Below, piece after piece: positions 24,252-33,320 of a stretch of DNA of 64,000 bases. Made by a program: the position numbers and the translations under genes. The stretch covers positions 35,978 to 99,977 of the forward strand of contig JBATXM010000236.1 of NCBI GenBank assembly GCA_049673305.1, in the 5' to 3' direction. Below the pieces are notes generated by a model. The model ran no database searches, had not been told where the DNA came from, and saw only the letters and a list, made by a program, of their open reading frames with translations. The DNA comes from GCA-003244245 sp049673305. GTDB lineage: Bacteria; Actinomycetota; Actinomycetes; Mycobacteriales; Pseudonocardiaceae. Numbering within the stretch: the stretch's first letter is position 1; each line of letters begins with the position of its first letter.

Positions 24252-24677
24252 CTTCCCGCCGCACGCCACGCACTCGCCCGCGCCCGCACCGAACTCGACA
24301 AACCAGCCCAAAGCCCAGCCCCGGTCTAGCTCGACGAACACCCCACCGAGCACCTGGCTGCCGCGACGGCACACACACTCCTCCGGGCAGGGGACTCCAA
24401 CGGCGCCCGCAACAGGCTAGCCGTGGCACTTGACACGCTACGCGCGTCGGCGCGTCGGCAACGTGCACTGCTACTCGTCGATCTCGCTACCGCCGAACTG
24501 CACTGGCAACTTCCCCGATGCATGCACCCACGCGACCCAGGCAGCCGATCTCCTACACCACACCTCCTACGCCATAGGTCTGCCCGACTTCGCGCCTTCC
24601 GTGCTGCCGCAGCACAGCCCGTGAGCAGCCGTGCCCTGCGCGTACTCGACGAACAGCTGCGCCACCTCGCCGCCTGA
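24252..24677 (+). pseudogene. Decayed C-terminal TPR domain of an HTH regulator
   Basis: The plus strand reads ALARARTELDK, an in-frame TAG at 24327-24329, then EHLAAATAHTLLRAGDSN and RQRALLLVDLATAELH in the same frame. The reading then continues in a second frame (NFPDACTHATQAADLLHHTS) and returns to the first frame for SRALRVLDEQLRHLAA and a stop. This is the usual C-terminal repeat region of large actinobacterial HTH/TPR regulators, such as the intact one at 61742-63085. One stop and two frameshifts mark it as dead, and the HTH part is absent. Confidence 0.6.
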
Positions 24678-24719
24678 TCAAGCAGCGCGCCGCACTCGCG
24701 TCCCCGCAGCCTTAGCCTG

Positions 24720-27059
24720 GATCCACCGTGTCGTTGCCACACCTTGGAAGTTGATCTTTTAGTGATAGCAGGAGTGACGCGACAGATTCGAGCGGCGACA
24801 CGATCGACGTTTGTCTCCGACAGCCGAGCGGTGGTGTCGAGGCTGGCGGTGGCCAGGGTATGCCCGTCGGGACTGAACGCCACCGAGTTGACGGCGTTGA
24901 TGTGGCCGGTGAGGGTCCCCAGTGGGTGGGGCTGACGGGGGTCGCTGACATCCCACAACCGCACAGTCTTGTCGTCGCTGCCGGTGGCCAAAGTGTGCCC
25001 ATCGGGACTGAAGGCCACCCCTTTGACATGGCTGGTGTGGCCGGTCAGTCGGGTGGCGTAGAGGGTGGCGACGGTGCTGAGCAGACTGCTGCGGGCTTCC
25101 GTGGTGGGGACAAGCCGGTAGGCGGCCAGGCTGAGTTGGGCGGCCAGGGCGGGGTTGGTGTCGCGTAGCTCCAGGGCCTGCCCGGCGACCTGACGGGACA
25201 CCGCGACATCCCGTTGTTGCTCTGCGGCACGCTGCTGGGCCACAGCGAAGCCAGCCGCGACCAGCGCAAGGACGAGTAGCACCGACAACACGGTGCTCGC
25301 CCGGCCCCGTCGAAGGCGGTCGCGGCGGATGCTGGCACGCAGGAACGCTCGCGCCGTCGAGCTGAGATCCACACGATCGGTGACTACGTCGTGATCTTGG
25401 AGGTGAGCGCCGGTGTCAGCTAGGGTGGCGGCGAGTTGGCCGCGTTCCCACAGTCGGGCCGGTGGGTGGCCGTTGTCGTTCCATTCGGTGGCGGCCTGCT
25501 CGACCGTGCGGCGGGCCCGCAGCGCCGACGCGTTGTCGTCAATTGCTTGGGCCAGTGGGGGCCAGGCGGACAAGAACGCCTCGTGGGCCACCCCGACAAC
25601 CACGCTGCTGTTATCGGTGTCAGTTGTCAGCAGCCGTCGTGTGACGAAAACGTCCAGCTCTCGGGTCACCGGCTGAGGCAGCTGGGCGCGGGGGACTCGC
25701 CATCGAGTGGGTGGCCCTGCTCATCCACGGTGACCAACCGCAACAACCCAGCAATGACCTCCCACGGCGCCGCCCAGTGGCGTTACACGCGTCGGCCAGG
25801 GCCATGTCAGCCTGCCGGATCAGGGCACCCCGCACCCCGCCGAGCTGGTCGTATCGCACGGCCGACAGGTGACCGCCGCGGCTGATGCCCTCGGCGAGCT
25901 GGGCCAGGGTGAACGCCAGCAAGGGTAACGCTTCCCCACTGTCAGCGTCGGCGACCAAGCGGGTCACCAGCTCGTCGTCAACTTCGATCCCGGCGAGCTG
26001 GGCCGGGCCCTGGATCACCGATCGCAGCGCCTCGCGGCGCAACGGCCGCAGCGGGTAATGACGGGTCGGCAACACCGCCAGGTCAGCATCGAGCAACAGC
26101 TGGTCCAGGAACTCCGGCCGCAGCGTGGCCACCACCTGCACCGAACCACCCAGCACCGGATGCAAGAGCTGGGCGAACCGGGCTCGTTGCCCGAGTGGTG
26201 CCTGGGTAAGTAGTTCCTCGAACTGATCCACCACCACCAGCAACCGCTGGGCCCGGGCGGTCAGCAGCAGCTCATCGGCCAGCCCGGTCAGACCACCATC
26301 ATCGAGCTGGTGGCGCACCTGCGCCACCGACCACCCCAGACCCAACCGCTGTGCCGCTGCGGCCAAGTGTCGGACCAACCCGGATACCGGATCGGCGCCG
26401 GGCAGCATCGGTGCCAACGTCCACCAGCCCGGCTCCTGGGCCATCACATGCCCCAGCCCCGCCCGGACCAGAGAAGACTTGCCGCACCCGGAAGGACCCA
26501 CCACCAGCAGCACCGCCCCCTCAGCGCGCTCAGCCGGGGACCGCAACAGCCCGGCCAGCTGCTGAACCTCACCATCACGGCCGAAGAACACCCGATGGTC
26601 CTCGACCCCGAACGGGCGCAGCCCCGGAAACGGCGACCGGTCATCGGGCCACCCCCAGCCACCAACGGCATCCACCCGACGCAACTCCTGGACTAGCGCC
26701 GCGCGCGCCGTGGGGGAATCCGTGGTGAGGTCGGCATACTGGAACGACGCTAGTAGCGGGTGATCCACTCCCGGCTCAGCCCGCACCGGCAACACCCGGC
26801 TACCCCGCGACAAAGCAAAACTGACCTCAGCCGTGCACCACGGCGACGCCACGAAGGCGGAGATAACCACGCACACCACCGCATCAGCCCAGCGCAACCG
26901 CTCATGCAGCCGCTGCTCCCACCCGTCGCCCACCGCGATGCCATCACGCAGGTCTTGATCCAGAAACACCTCGTGTCCGGCAGCGACCAGCCACCAGTGC
27001 ACCTCATCGGTCGGCTCTCGATCACCGCTGGCATGGCTGACAAAGACCCTGGTCACCAC
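24720..27059 (-). pseudogene. TIR-nSTAND-WD40 protein with two frameshifts and a lost tail
   Basis: From 27059 the frame gives a TIR domain (RVFVSHASGDREPTDEVHWW, with SPWCTAEVSFA near residue 75), then an nSTAND NTPase with GPSGCGKSSLVRAG (Walker A) and RLLVVVDQFEELL (Walker B). Near 25775 the frame shifts (EVIAGLLRLVTVDEQGHP in another frame) and near 25712 it shifts again into VTRELDVFVTRRLL, a membrane helix and two WD40 repeats (VAFSPDGHTLATGSDDKTVR). The last repeat is broken and the usual C-terminal tail is missing. Such proteins sense infection or stress through WD40 repeats and act through TIR NADase activity. Confidence 0.75.
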
Positions 27060-27208
27060 ACCTCCCTACCCTTGCGCGAGTCGGCATGCCGCACGCCGAG
27101 CGGGCCATAGGCCACCGCCAGCAGCGCGCCCACCGGTCGAGGTGGCCATGGTGTGCCCATCGGTTTCCCCGGCCAGCTCGGGGAGAACTTACTGGTCCCA
27201 CTCCCGTG

Positions 27209-28714
27209 CTATCCGCGCCACCATTGGGTGCGTTCCTGGGCTGGTGTGCGATGACGTCCTCGCCGGGGTGAGGGTTGCAACCGTAGTTCACCGATCAACT
27301 CGGGGGTCAGCAACAGGCGGGCGATCTCGCGGCGGGTGCTGATGGGCGCGGCCTGCCAGCGGCGGGCGACGTCGGCGCCGGGTTCGATCAGGCCGCGCAG
27401 GGCGCTGGGGGTGCTCAGTTCGTGCTCGCGTTTCTCCAGTGTGGTGATCTCGGCGAGGATGGTGGGTTCGGCCCGGATGAGGGTGGCGACGCTGACGGTT
27501 CCGGTCGCCACCGCATCGGCGAGTTGGTCATGTCGGGCCCGCAGCGCAGCGAGCTGATCCCGCACCTGGGACAGTTCGCGGTCACCGTCATGGTCGCCCG
27601 CGTGGAGGGTGTCGATCACGTCGGGCCGGGCCAGATAGTGGAGCATGACCTGTTCGGCGAGGGTGTCGAGATCGGTTTGGGTGATAATGACGCATCCCTT
27701 GACGCGGCACACGTACAAGAATCTGTCGTCCCGATAGGCAACGTTGAGCGTCCCCAGACAGACCCCGCACCGCCCAATAAACGACAGAAGATGTTTGGCC
27801 CGGCCCGAGCGAGTGGTCTTGCGCTCCGGAGCGCGCAACAGGCGTTGCACAGCGAACCAGTCGGCCCGGCTGACCAGTGGCGGCCACTGCCCGTCATACA
27901 GCGTGTCCAGATCGACCATGCGGTCCCCGCCACGGCGCCCCGGAATGTGCGTCCGCAGACCCGCGTAGAGCGACTTGATGGCCACCGAACGCAAATGCTG
28001 ACCGGTCCACACCACGCCCGATCGGGTCCGGATGCCCCGCCGCTCGAAGTCACGGGCGATAGCCCGCAAACTGTGCCCCTGGACCAACCGGCGAAACAAC
28101 TCGGTCACCGCCTCCGCCTCACCCGGCTCAGGTTCCTGAGCGAGGAACGCCCGAGTCTGGGGATCGAACACCCGTCGATACCCGTACGGGACCCGCCCGT
28201 GCGGACGACCCAGAGCGGCGTTGGCCGCAGCCGCCCGCCGCGACCGAACCGAGATCTTCGACGACTCGTACTCACTATCCACAGCGTCTTCCAACAGCGA
28301 CCGACGATCCCGGCCATTGCCCGGGTCATACAACCTGCCATGAGTCGTGACGAAGACCGACACCGAACACCGCTCACACAACTCCAGCAACCGCACCCAC
28401 TCACCAACCCGGCGGCTACCCCGACTGCTCTCCCAGATCATTAACACCCGCGCGCCGAACCGGTCGCTCTCCAGATCAGCGATCAGCGCGTCGAAGCCAT
28501 CCCGAGTCTTACGCGAGTACCGCGACGCGCTGACCGACTCATCACGATAAGAGTCCTCAGCCAGCACCCAGCCCTGCTCACCAGCCACCCGCACATGATC
28601 ATCATGCTGCTCGTCCAACGAACGAGCCCGCCCAGACCGATCCAAGCTGACCCGCAAGTACTCCCGGGCGCGCTCACCCTGTTTACGCTGCTCACAGCCA
28701 CTCGCGAAGACCAT
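27209..28714 (-). CDS. Large serine recombinase (site-specific integrase)
   Basis: A protein of about 501 residues. The resolvase domain carries EYLRVSLDRSGRARS with the catalytic Ser, then YRDESVSASRYSRKTRDGF and LMIWESSRGSRRVGEW. It is followed by a recombinase domain (GRVPYGYRRVFDP, LRAIARDFERRGIRT), a zinc ribbon (GRCGVCLGT and a later Cys pair) and a coiled coil with LAALRARHDQLADAVATG. The start at 28714 is the first ATG before the catalytic block; the frame is open further upstream. It probably integrates the accessory element, whose right edge would be near 28.7-29.1 kb. Confidence 0.85.
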   Translation of the reverse strand: MVFASGCEQRKQGERAREYLRVSLDRSGRARSLDEQHDDHVRVAGEQGWVLAEDSYRDESVSASRYSRKTRDGFDALIADLESDRFGARVLMIWESSRGSRRVGEWVRLLELCERCSVSVFVTTHGRLYDPGNGRDRRSLLEDAVDSEYESSKISVRSRRAAAANAALGRPHGRVPYGYRRVFDPQTRAFLAQEPEPGEAEAVTELFRRLVQGHSLRAIARDFERRGIRTRSGVVWTGQHLRSVAIKSLYAGLRTHIPGRRGGDRMVDLDTLYDGQWPPLVSRADWFAVQRLLRAPERKTTRSGRAKHLLSFIGRCGVCLGTLNVAYRDDRFLYVCRVKGCVIITQTDLDTLAEQVMLHYLARPDVIDTLHAGDHDGDRELSQVRDQLAALRARHDQLADAVATGTVSVATLIRAEPTILAEITTLEKREHELSTPSALRGLIEPGADVARRWQAAPISTRREIARLLLTPELIGELRLQPSPRRGRHRTPAQERTQWWRG

Positions 28715-28761
28715 GGACAGAAGGGTACCTTTAGCAAAGTCTCTTGCGAGCTGAGCAGCTC

Positions 28762-29062
28762 TAAGGTCGAACTCGGCGAACTGAGATCGCCCCAGAACTG
28801 GCCCGCAGTCATCCGCTCGGCGAGCCACTGGACGAGGACGCATCCGAACAGTTCGTGATCGAGATCGTCACCGGTAAACGGGAACTTAGCCAGACCGCGT
28901 TGGGCCTGGTCAGGTTGGCGGCGTGAGAATCCATCAGTGACCGAGCCTTGGTGCGCAGACGGGTCGCTCGACCTTCCCGGTGACCACTTCATGGCGATGG
29001 GGGCACCCGCGTTCACTGAGACGATCAAGGATTTGTGGTTCTTGTCCATGGGCCTGGCCTGA
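28762..29062 (+). pseudogene. Tails of two truncated genes beside the recombinase
   Basis: One plus-strand frame ends with DEDASEQFVIEIVTGKRELS and LGLVRLAA before a TGA at 28924-28926; its upstream part runs into the recombinase region without a start. A second small frame at 28937-29062 (GTG start, 41 residues) contains LDLPGDHFMAMGAPAFTETI, which resembles the end of a thioesterase domain. Both look like 3' remains of host genes cut at an element border. Neither assignment is firm. Confidence 0.35.
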
Positions 29063-29133
29063 TCGCAGCGGGTTGCGGGGTCGCGCTCAGTGATTGTCAC
29101 CACTGAGCGCGACCAGCGGTCGCAGCGGGGCTC

Positions 29134-29382
29134 TCACATGACGTCGAATTCGCCGTCCTTGGCGCCGAGCACGAACGCCTCCCACTCGGCCGGGGTGAAG
29201 ATCAGCGTCTCCTCGTCCACGGGCTTCTCGGAGCTGCGCATCGCCACGTAGCCATCCTGCACGAACGCGATCTCCAAATGGGGGCCCTCGATCTCCTCCG
29301 AGCCCGCCGCGCGTTGCCACACCGCATTGGACAGGTCGAGCTTGCCGCGGATGTGTTTCTTGTCATCAACGATGTCACTCAT
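29134..29382 (-). CDS. DUF397 family protein
   Basis: An 82-residue protein starting MSDIVDDKKHIRGKLDLSNA. It contains VWQRAA, LEIAFVQDGYVAMRSSEKP and the family ending FTPAEWEAFVLGAKDGEFD, which identify DUF397, a small family often found next to XRE regulators and abundant in actinomycetes with development or secondary metabolism. The ATG at 29382 is preferred over the longer frame from 29427. No HTH partner is adjacent here. The molecular role is unknown. Confidence 0.85.
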   Translation of the reverse strand: MSDIVDDKKHIRGKLDLSNAVWQRAAGSEEIEGPHLEIAFVQDGYVAMRSSEKPVDEETLIFTPAEWEAFVLGAKDGEFDVM

Positions 29383-29445
29383 GGGGTCCACGGTATCGAG
29401 CCAGCCGAGGGACGTGGCCAAGCCCACCCTGTTGGGCTCAGCCTG

Positions 29446-29917
29446 TCAATCCGGGGTGATCGATCCGGTGGGGGCCGCGCCGGACATTCGGCCCGCCAGC
29501 AGGGCGGCGATGGACGGCGGGAGTGGCTGGAGCCCATCGATGGTGTTGCAGACGCGCTGGTCGTACTCGGGGTAGGAGCCGCGGTAGCCCAGCCATCGGG
29601 CCAGCGGTGCCAGCGCGGCGAACAGAACCCGCTGCACGGCACGCGGCGGGCTGGCGAGCCTCATCGTGTCGTCGAACTCGCGGACCAGCAACGCGGGCGC
29701 CGGGTGGCGCGTAGCGGTCGCTGACGGCCCACCAGTCGTTGTCCTCGGTGGGAGCGATGCGGGGAATGACGCGCTCGCCGGTCACCGGGTTCTCGATCGC
29801 CCTGTAGCACATGGTGCACAGGTGAGCAGAGGCGGCTTGAGTCGCGCTGAATCTGCACTGAAGACATAGCTGAGCCGCCCGGGTGACAGGGTTCCGTTCA
29901 CCTGTCAGGTATGCCAC
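29446..29917 (-). pseudogene. Frameshifted relic with a cupin-protein-like C-terminus
   Basis: Two minus-strand frames join near 29690. The upstream frame gives CLQCRFSATQ, LCTMCYRAIENPVTGERV and DRYAPPGAR, with cysteine pairs. The downstream frame gives LVREFDDTMRLASPPRAVQR, APLARWLGYRGSYPEYD and a stop, which resembles the end of a cupin-domain protein. The downstream part has only a TTG start, and the upstream part loses sense after the junction, so I read the whole as a decayed or chimeric gene. It is divergent from the cimA leader. Confidence 0.4.
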
Positions 29918-29927
29918 ACTACGGCCT

Positions 29928-29972
29928 GTGGCCTACCACACTGTGATCATTATTGCTGAGCGTGCTGGGTAA
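29928..29972 (+). CDS. Isoleucine-rich leader peptide of the cimA attenuator
   Basis: A 14-codon ORF with GTG start reading VAYHTVIIIAERAG, then TAA. Three isoleucine codons (ATC ATT ATT) follow each other. A strong terminator hairpin lies 24 bases after its stop, and the next gene is citramalate synthase, the first enzyme of an isoleucine pathway. This is the classic layout of ribosome-mediated attenuation: when charged tRNA-Ile is scarce the ribosome stalls on the Ile codons and the terminator does not form. An internal GTG at 29943 would give a nine-residue peptide. Confidence 0.65.
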   Translation: MAYHTVIIIAERAG

Positions 29973-29995
29973 CAAGCACCATCACCCGGTACGCA

Positions 29996-30025
29996 GACCT
30001 CTCGCATCCGCGAGGGGTCTTTTTT
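29996..30025 (+). terminator. Rho-independent attenuator terminator before cimA
   Basis: GACCTCTCGC at 29996-30005 pairs with GCGAGGGGTC at 30010-30019 (ten base pairs, loop ATCC). Six T residues follow at 30020-30025. It sits between the isoleucine leader peptide and cimA, 31 bases before the cimA start, so it must be read through for cimA to be expressed. Confidence 0.8.
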
Positions 30026-30056
30026 GTTGGTCAGTATACCTCTTGGAGCCTTGACG

Positions 30057-31682
30057 ATGTCCCGCACCAGACCAGCCGGCACCCCGCTCGGTGACTCCTT
30101 CCACCTCTACGACACCACGCTGCGCGATGGTGCTCAGCGAGAGGGGATCTCCTACTCGGTGGCCGACAAGCTCGCCGTCGCCCGGCTGCTGGACGCGCTG
30201 GGAGTGGGCTTCATCGAGGGCGGCTGGCCCGGCGCGCTGCCCAAGGACACCGAGTTCTTCGCCCGGGCTCACGCCGGCGAGCTGAAGCTCACGCACGCCG
30301 CGTTGGTGGCTTTCGGCTCGACCCGTCGGGCCGGGCTGAGCGCTGAACAGGACCCCCAGGTGCAAGCGTTGCTGGCATCGGGGGCTCCGGTGGTGACCGT
30401 GGTCGCCAAGTCCGACCGGCGCCACGTGGAGCGGGCGTTGCGGGTGGACGTCGGGCAGGCCTGCGCGATGGTCGCGGACACCGTCGCGCTGCTGGTCGGC
30501 GAGGGCCGGCGGGTGTTTCTCGACGCAGAACACTTCTTCGATGGCTACGCTTTCGACCCGGACTGCGCGCTGCGGGTGCTCGAGGCGGGTGTCACCGCGG
30601 GTGCTGACGTCGTGGTGCTCTGCGACACCAACGGTGGGCAACTGCCGCTGCGGCTCGCGGAAACCGTCGCCGAGGTGGTGGCCCGCACGGGTTTCCGGGT
30701 GGGAATCCACTGCCAGGACGACACCGCCTGCGCGGTGGCCAACTCGGTCGCGGCGGTGCAGGCCGGGGCAACTCACGTGCAGTGCACCGCCAACGGCTAC
30801 GGTGAGCGGGCGGGCAACGCGGATCTGTTCGCCGTCGCCGCCAATCTGGTCACCAAACTGGGCATGCCGGTCCTCCCGGAGCACGGGATGGCCGAGCTGA
30901 CCCGGACCGCGCACGCGGTGGCTGAGATCGCCAACCTCGCTCCCGACACCCACCAGGCTTACGTCGGGAGATCGGCCTTCGCGCACAAGGCGGGGCTGCA
31001 CGCGAGTGCGATCAAAGTGGCGCCGGAGCTGTACAACCACCTGGACCCTACGGTGGTCGGTAACTCGCAGCGCGTGCTGGTCACCGAGATGGCCGGCCGG
31101 GCCAGCATCGAGCTCAAGGCAGGCGAGCTCGGGCTGGACCTGGCCGGCCGATCGGCTGAGGTCGCCGTGGTCACCGCCCGGGTCAAGGAGCTCGAGGCCC
31201 GAGGCTGGTCGTTCGAGGCCGCCGACGCCTCCTTCGAACTGCTGGTGCGCCACGAGGTCGACGAGGTGCCGCCAGCGCCGCCGTGTGAACTGGAGTCCTA
31301 CCGGGTGGTGGTGGACCACACCACGAGCGGGGAAGTGGTCGCGCAGGCGACGGTGAAGGTGCACGTGGCGGGCGAGCGGGTGATCGCCACCGCGGAGGGC
31401 AACGGGCCGATCAACGCGCTGGATGGCGCCTTGCGTCAGGTCTTGACTGCCCATGTGCCGTGGTTGGCGACCGTGGAGCTCTCCGACTACAAGGTTCGGA
31501 TCCTGCCCGGCACGTACGGCACCGACGCGGTGACCCGGGTTCTGGTGGACACCAGCGACGGGACGGGAACCTGGACGACGGTCGGCGTGCACGGCAACAT
31601 CGTTGAAGCCTCCTGGCTGGCGCTGCTGGACGCGATGACCTATGCGGCGCTACGCCACCCTGGGGTCGCCAGCACGCTGTGA
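30057..31682 (+). CDS. cimA: (R)-citramalate synthase
   Basis: A 541-residue cytoplasmic enzyme that condenses pyruvate and acetyl-CoA to citramalate, the entry to the threonine-independent isoleucine route. It has an N-terminal HMGL-like barrel with LYDTTLRDGAQREGISYS (metal and substrate residues), VVLCDTNGG, GIHCQDDTACAVANS and a C-terminal LeuA-type allosteric domain (from about residue 400) that binds isoleucine. The ATG at 30057 has TTGGAG upstream. Expression appears to be controlled by the leader attenuator. The 3' end abuts the convergent lactonase gene with no spacer. Confidence 0.9.
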   Translation: MSRTRPAGTPLGDSFHLYDTTLRDGAQREGISYSVADKLAVARLLDALGVGFIEGGWPGALPKDTEFFARAHAGELKLTHAALVAFGSTRRAGLSAEQDPQVQALLASGAPVVTVVAKSDRRHVERALRVDVGQACAMVADTVALLVGEGRRVFLDAEHFFDGYAFDPDCALRVLEAGVTAGADVVVLCDTNGGQLPLRLAETVAEVVARTGFRVGIHCQDDTACAVANSVAAVQAGATHVQCTANGYGERAGNADLFAVAANLVTKLGMPVLPEHGMAELTRTAHAVAEIANLAPDTHQAYVGRSAFAHKAGLHASAIKVAPELYNHLDPTVVGNSQRVLVTEMAGRASIELKAGELGLDLAGRSAEVAVVTARVKELEARGWSFEAADASFELLVRHEVDEVPPAPPCELESYRVVVDHTTSGEVVAQATVKVHVAGERVIATAEGNGPINALDGALRQVLTAHVPWLATVELSDYKVRILPGTYGTDAVTRVLVDTSDGTGTWTTVGVHGNIVEASWLALLDAMTYAALRHPGVASTL

Positions 31683-32717
31683 TCAGGTGATGGCGATGCC
31701 TTCCAGACCGTCCAGACCGGTGAGGGTGACGATCTGAGCGAGTGTGCCGTCGGGCTTGATGCGGAAGCCGTCGACACCTCCAGCCCCGCCAACCTCGACG
31801 TAGAGGAACTGACCATCCTGGGTGCCGACCAGATCGATGGGGCCTTCCCTGGTCTCGGTCTTGGTGAACACGGTGGGCGTGCCTGCGCGATCGATGTGGT
31901 AACCGGTGACGTTGCGGCTGCCAGAGTCGGCGACGTAGAAGTTTCCCGCCGCGCGGGCGATCCAGCACATGGCCGTCCCGCCATCGGGTTGCCCGGCGAT
32001 GCGGGTGACGGTGCCGTCGGGGTGAATTGTGTAGGTCGTCAGCGTGCTTGTGACGGCATCAGTCACGACGAGGTGACCGTGGTCATCAAAGGTGAAGCCG
32101 AACGGGCCGGGGGTGCCTGCTGGATTGGCTACGAAAGTGTTCGAGGGCCGGCCATCGGTTCCCACGGTGAAGACATCGATCAGGCTACCGTTGAGGATGG
32201 TGGTGATGATCAAATACTTCCCGTCAGGGGTGAAGCTGATCTGGGCCGGAGTGTTGAGGAACTGCATCGGCCCGGTGACAGGAGTGAGGTTCAGCGAGCG
32301 GGTGGATCCGTCGATGGGGTGCAGCTTGCCGTCGGCGATCCGGTACCCAGTGATGGCACCGGCTCCGTGGGCGTTGAGCGCGTAGAGCAGATCGCCGTGG
32401 ATGGCCACGCTGACCGGGAACGTTCCACCCGAGGCCAGCACCTGACGTAGGCGCAGGCGGTCCTCCTCGAGCCGGAGAACGGACAGGGTGTTGCTGCCGG
32501 CATTGACGGCGATCAGCAAGCCGTGGTGGGCGTCGTAGCGCAGTGAGTCCTGCGAGGAGAGCGGATCAACGACAGCTCCGCCGTTCCGGCCACCGTTCCC
32601 GCCGGTGCTGACGGTCTCGACGAGGGTGAGCGTACCGTCCTCGGCTCGACCATAGGCCAGAATCTGGTTTCCCACAGGGTTGTTGGTCTGCACGAAGAGC
32701 TGGTTTTCCATCATCAT
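31683..32717 (-). CDS. Lactonase-family beta-propeller protein
   Basis: A 344-residue protein made of repeated beta-propeller blades such as SVAIHGDLLYALNAHGAGAI, AQISFTPDGKYLIITT and GTAMCWIARAAGNFYVADS. It fits the lactonase family of 6-phosphogluconolactonase-like proteins (PF10282). There is no signal peptide, so it is cytoplasmic. Three ATG codons in tandem (32717, 32714, 32711) follow a CCGGAG site, so the exact start is uncertain by two codons. It is convergent with cimA. The substrate is not defined; many members are annotated only by fold. Confidence 0.75.
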   Translation of the reverse strand: MMMENQLFVQTNNPVGNQILAYGRAEDGTLTLVETVSTGGNGGRNGGAVVDPLSSQDSLRYDAHHGLLIAVNAGSNTLSVLRLEEDRLRLRQVLASGGTFPVSVAIHGDLLYALNAHGAGAITGYRIADGKLHPIDGSTRSLNLTPVTGPMQFLNTPAQISFTPDGKYLIITTILNGSLIDVFTVGTDGRPSNTFVANPAGTPGPFGFTFDDHGHLVVTDAVTSTLTTYTIHPDGTVTRIAGQPDGGTAMCWIARAAGNFYVADSGSRNVTGYHIDRAGTPTVFTKTETREGPIDLVGTQDGQFLYVEVGGAGGVDGFRIKPDGTLAQIVTLTGLDGLEGIAIT

Positions 32718-32906
32718 CTCCGGTGGTATCGATGGACGAGCGCGGACACGTGGTTCCGGCCGCCACCCCGACCCGGGGCACGGCGCGGCGTCATGGGTAA
32801 GAGGGAGGGGCCGCCTCCGCTGATACCGTGCGGGGTCGGCTAAGCTGCAAACCCGGTGCTGGTTCGGCTCTCAGGTCTGCGGGAGGGCCCGAAAACAGAC
32901 ACCTGG

Positions 32907-32978
32907 TGGGGTATGGTGTAATTGGCAGCACGACTGATTCTGGTTCAGTTAGTCTAGGTTCGAGTCCTGGTACCCCAG
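32907..32978 (+). tRNA. tRNA-Gln (anticodon CTG)
   Basis: A seven-pair acceptor stem TGGGGTA/TACCCCA encloses a D-arm with GGTGTAATTGGCAGCA, an anticodon loop TTCTGGT with CTG anticodon, and a T-arm with GGTTCGAGTCC. CCA is not encoded. It is followed 25 bases later by tRNA-Glu, an arrangement common in actinomycetes near gltX, which is not present here. Confidence 0.93.
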
Positions 32979-33003
32979 CGAATGTCGTTATCGCGTTCGC
33001 GCG

Positions 33004-33075
33004 GCCCCGTCGTCTAGCGGCCTAGGACGCCGCCCTCTCAAGGCGGTAGCGCGGGTTCAAATCCCGTCGGGGCTA
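33004..33075 (+). tRNA. tRNA-Glu (anticodon CTC)
   Basis: The sequence starts GCCCCGTCGTCTAGCGGCC, has the anticodon arm CCGCCCTCTCAAGGCGG with CTC, and the T-arm GGGTTCAAATCCC, ending in CGGGGCT. This is the usual actinobacterial tRNA-Glu. A long inverted repeat that may terminate the tRNA operon begins 20 bases downstream. Confidence 0.93.
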
Positions 33076-33095
33076 CAGCAGTGAGATCAGCCACG

Positions 33096-33134
33096 ATCAG
33101 CCCCTGACCTGGGAAGTTCCGGTCAGGGGCTGAT
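33096..33134 (+). terminator. Hairpin terminator after the tRNA pair
   Basis: ATCAGCCCCTGACC at 33096-33109 is the exact reverse complement of GGTCAGGGGCTGAT at 33121-33134, giving a 14-pair stem with an 11-base loop. A clear T-tract is absent, as is usual for high-GC actinobacterial terminators. It is placed to end the tRNA-Gln/tRNA-Glu transcript. Confidence 0.65.
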
Positions 33135-33320
33135 TGCGTGTGGTCCGACTGCTGATCAATGACGCGGCGCCCCCGAGGGTGCTCAGCGAGATCACCAGGT
33201 CTTCCAGGTGCAGCCCGGCAAAGGGCGGGCAAGAATGACCACTCCCGACCCGATGAGGAACACCCCGGCCCAGAAGGGCCTGGCGCGCTGCCACTGCCGG
33301 AACCGCTGCCACCGGGTCAC
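33135..33320 (-). pseudogene. Decayed DUF6114 membrane protein fragment
   Basis: From a GTG at 33320 the minus strand reads TRWQRFRQWQRARPFWAGVF then IGSGVVILARPLP. A frameshift near 33230 leads to LEDLVISLSTLGGAASLIS. FRxWxxxRPFWxG followed by a hydrophobic helix is the start of DUF6114 proteins, small actinobacterial membrane proteins. Only the first two helices are recognisable and the frame is broken, so this is a relic. Confidence 0.5.

Noticed and set aside
29982..31592. 536-codon minus-strand ORF opposite cimA
   Set aside because: Antisense of a clear citramalate synthase; it also crosses the terminator.
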